From contig NZ_JAVDVK010000001.1 of the NCBI RefSeq assembly GCF_031456835.1, positions 930,001 to 994,000 on the forward strand: DNA of 64,000 bases, in the 5' to 3' direction. Below the pieces are notes generated by a model. The model did not search any database and was not told where the DNA came from. It worked only from the letters and a program-made list of their open reading frames with translations. Made by a program: the position numbers and the translations under genes. Below, in pieces: positions 63,419-64,000 of this stretch. Origin of the DNA: Leifsonia shinshuensis (GTDB lineage Bacteria > Actinomycetota > Actinomycetes > Actinomycetales > Microbacteriaceae). Each line of letters starts with the position of its first letter. The first letter of the stretch is position 1.

Positions 63419-64000
63419 TCAGAGACCGACGTGCTTCTGATACCGGACGATGGCCGCGAACTCGTTCACGTCGAGGCTGGCGCCGCCCACGAGTGCGCCG
63501 TCGACGTTCGGCTCGCGCATGAAGCCCGCGATGTTGCCGGACTTCACGGATCCGCCGTACAGGATGCGCGTCTTGGCCGCGACGTCGTGGCCGAGCACCT
63601 CGGCGATCACGCCGCGCAGCGCCGCGGCGACCTGCTCCGCCTGCTCGGGCGTGGCGGCCTGGCCGGAGCCGATGGCCCAGACCGGCTCGTACGCCACGAC
63701 GATGTCGGCCGCGGAGTCCACCCGGGCGAGCGCGGCACGGAGCTGGGCCACGGGGACGGCGCTCGCGCCGTGCACCTCGAGGTCCTCCGCCGTCTCGCCC
63801 ACGCAGATGATCGGCGCGATGTTGTGCTTCACTGCCGCCGCCACCTTGCCGGCCACCTGCTCGTCGGTCTCGCCGTGCAGCGTGCGCCGCTCGGAGTGGC
63901 CGATGATCACGTAGCGCGTCTCGAGCGCCTCGAGGAAGGCGGCCGAGATCTCGCCGGTGTACGCGCCGGACTCGTGCTCCGAGACGTCCTGCCCGCCGAA
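63419..64000 (-). CDS. tpiA: Triosephosphate isomerase, C-terminal part (5' end beyond the window)
   Basis: The C-terminal 193 residues of TpiA. GGQDVSEHESGAYTGEISAAFLEAL is at the window edge, VIIGHSERR holds the electrophilic His, and VAYEPVWAIGSGQAATPEQ the catalytic Glu. RILYGGSVKSGNIAGFM and VDGALVGGASLDVNEF form the phosphate site. The start codon is not in the window; pgk and gap are expected upstream. Interconverts dihydroxyacetone phosphate and glyceraldehyde-3-phosphate. Confidence 0.96.
   Translation of the reverse strand, partial: FGGQDVSEHESGAYTGEISAAFLEALETRYVIIGHSERRTLHGETDEQVAGKVAAAVKHNIAPIICVGETAEDLEVHGASAVPVAQLRAALARVDSAADIVVAYEPVWAIGSGQAATPEQAEQVAAALRGVIAEVLGHDVAAKTRILYGGSVKSGNIAGFMREPNVDGALVGGASLDVNEFAAIVRYQKHVGL

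Overview
The window is a very G+C-rich chromosome segment from an actinomycete. Gene content points to Microbacteriaceae (Leifsonia-like): PafB/PafC regulators beside helY-tatC-tatA, RbpA, OpcA, SURF1, DUF3097/DUF3099 proteins, LexA boxes of the TCGAAC-N4-GTTCGA type, and heavy use of GTG/TTG starts and 1-8 nt gene overlaps. The genus is an inference. Nearly all of it reads as core chromosome. I see no insertion sequence, prophage, CRISPR array or rRNA, and one tRNA (Leu, anticodon GAG).

Layout. 1-6.7 kb (minus strand): 5' part of a HelY-type helicase, Tat translocase (tatC, tatA), an unknown membrane protein, WYL regulators pafC/pafB, a lipoprotein FKBP isomerase, tRNA m1A58 methyltransferase and a HAD phosphatase. 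6.8-13.4 kb: PAC2 protein, uppP, M20 peptidase, tRNA-Leu, CDF transporter, a YafY-type WYL regulator with a likely operator, and an MbfA-like ferritin/VIT protein. 13.6-16.6 kb: a 996-residue LPFTG-anchored surface protein whose middle carries seven Cys-pair repeats. 16.6-24.1 kb: an SOS mutagenesis island with two LexA boxes, a small DUF6504-like gene, DUF3097, NUDIX, and the coupled imuA-imuB-dnaE2 cassette. 24.2-34.5 kb: AMP nucleosidase, a second VIT protein, a DEAD/DEAH helicase, SGNH hydrolase, D,D-carboxypeptidase, SpoU methyltransferase, sirtuin, histidine phosphatase, glycosyltransferase and alpha/beta hydrolase.

34.6-42.6 kb: trehalose synthase behind a LacI-type operator, an exonuclease, a DUF4190 protein, a repeat-filled intergenic region, L31 type B, an ABC ATPase, and divergent glgA/glgC with serB coupled to glgC. 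42.6-53.5 kb: fabG, DUF3099, a Cys-rich small protein, SURF1, an ABC-F protein, the SUF Fe-S operon (sufB-sufD-Rieske-sufC-sufT), ctaA, a GNAT and ctaB (heme A synthesis). 53.8-62.0 kb: a tightly coupled pentose-phosphate operon tkt-tal-pgi-zwf-opcA-pgl. 62.1-64.0 kb: an unknown protein, rbpA, secG and the truncated tpiA.

The least ordinary parts are non-coding. A roughly 430 bp array of TCTCCGACG repeats (37.7-38.1 kb) is built from two copies of a roughly 200 bp block, and the two block starts lie 257 bp apart. A nested cruciform palindrome occurs twice (24.1 and 62.6 kb). Long inverted repeats sit at several gene ends (44.9, 46.6 and 62.0 kb). The surface protein at 13.6 kb may hold an undescribed disulfide-stapled propeller. 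Coordinates and starts were worked out by eye; family names come from motif recognition, without database searches.
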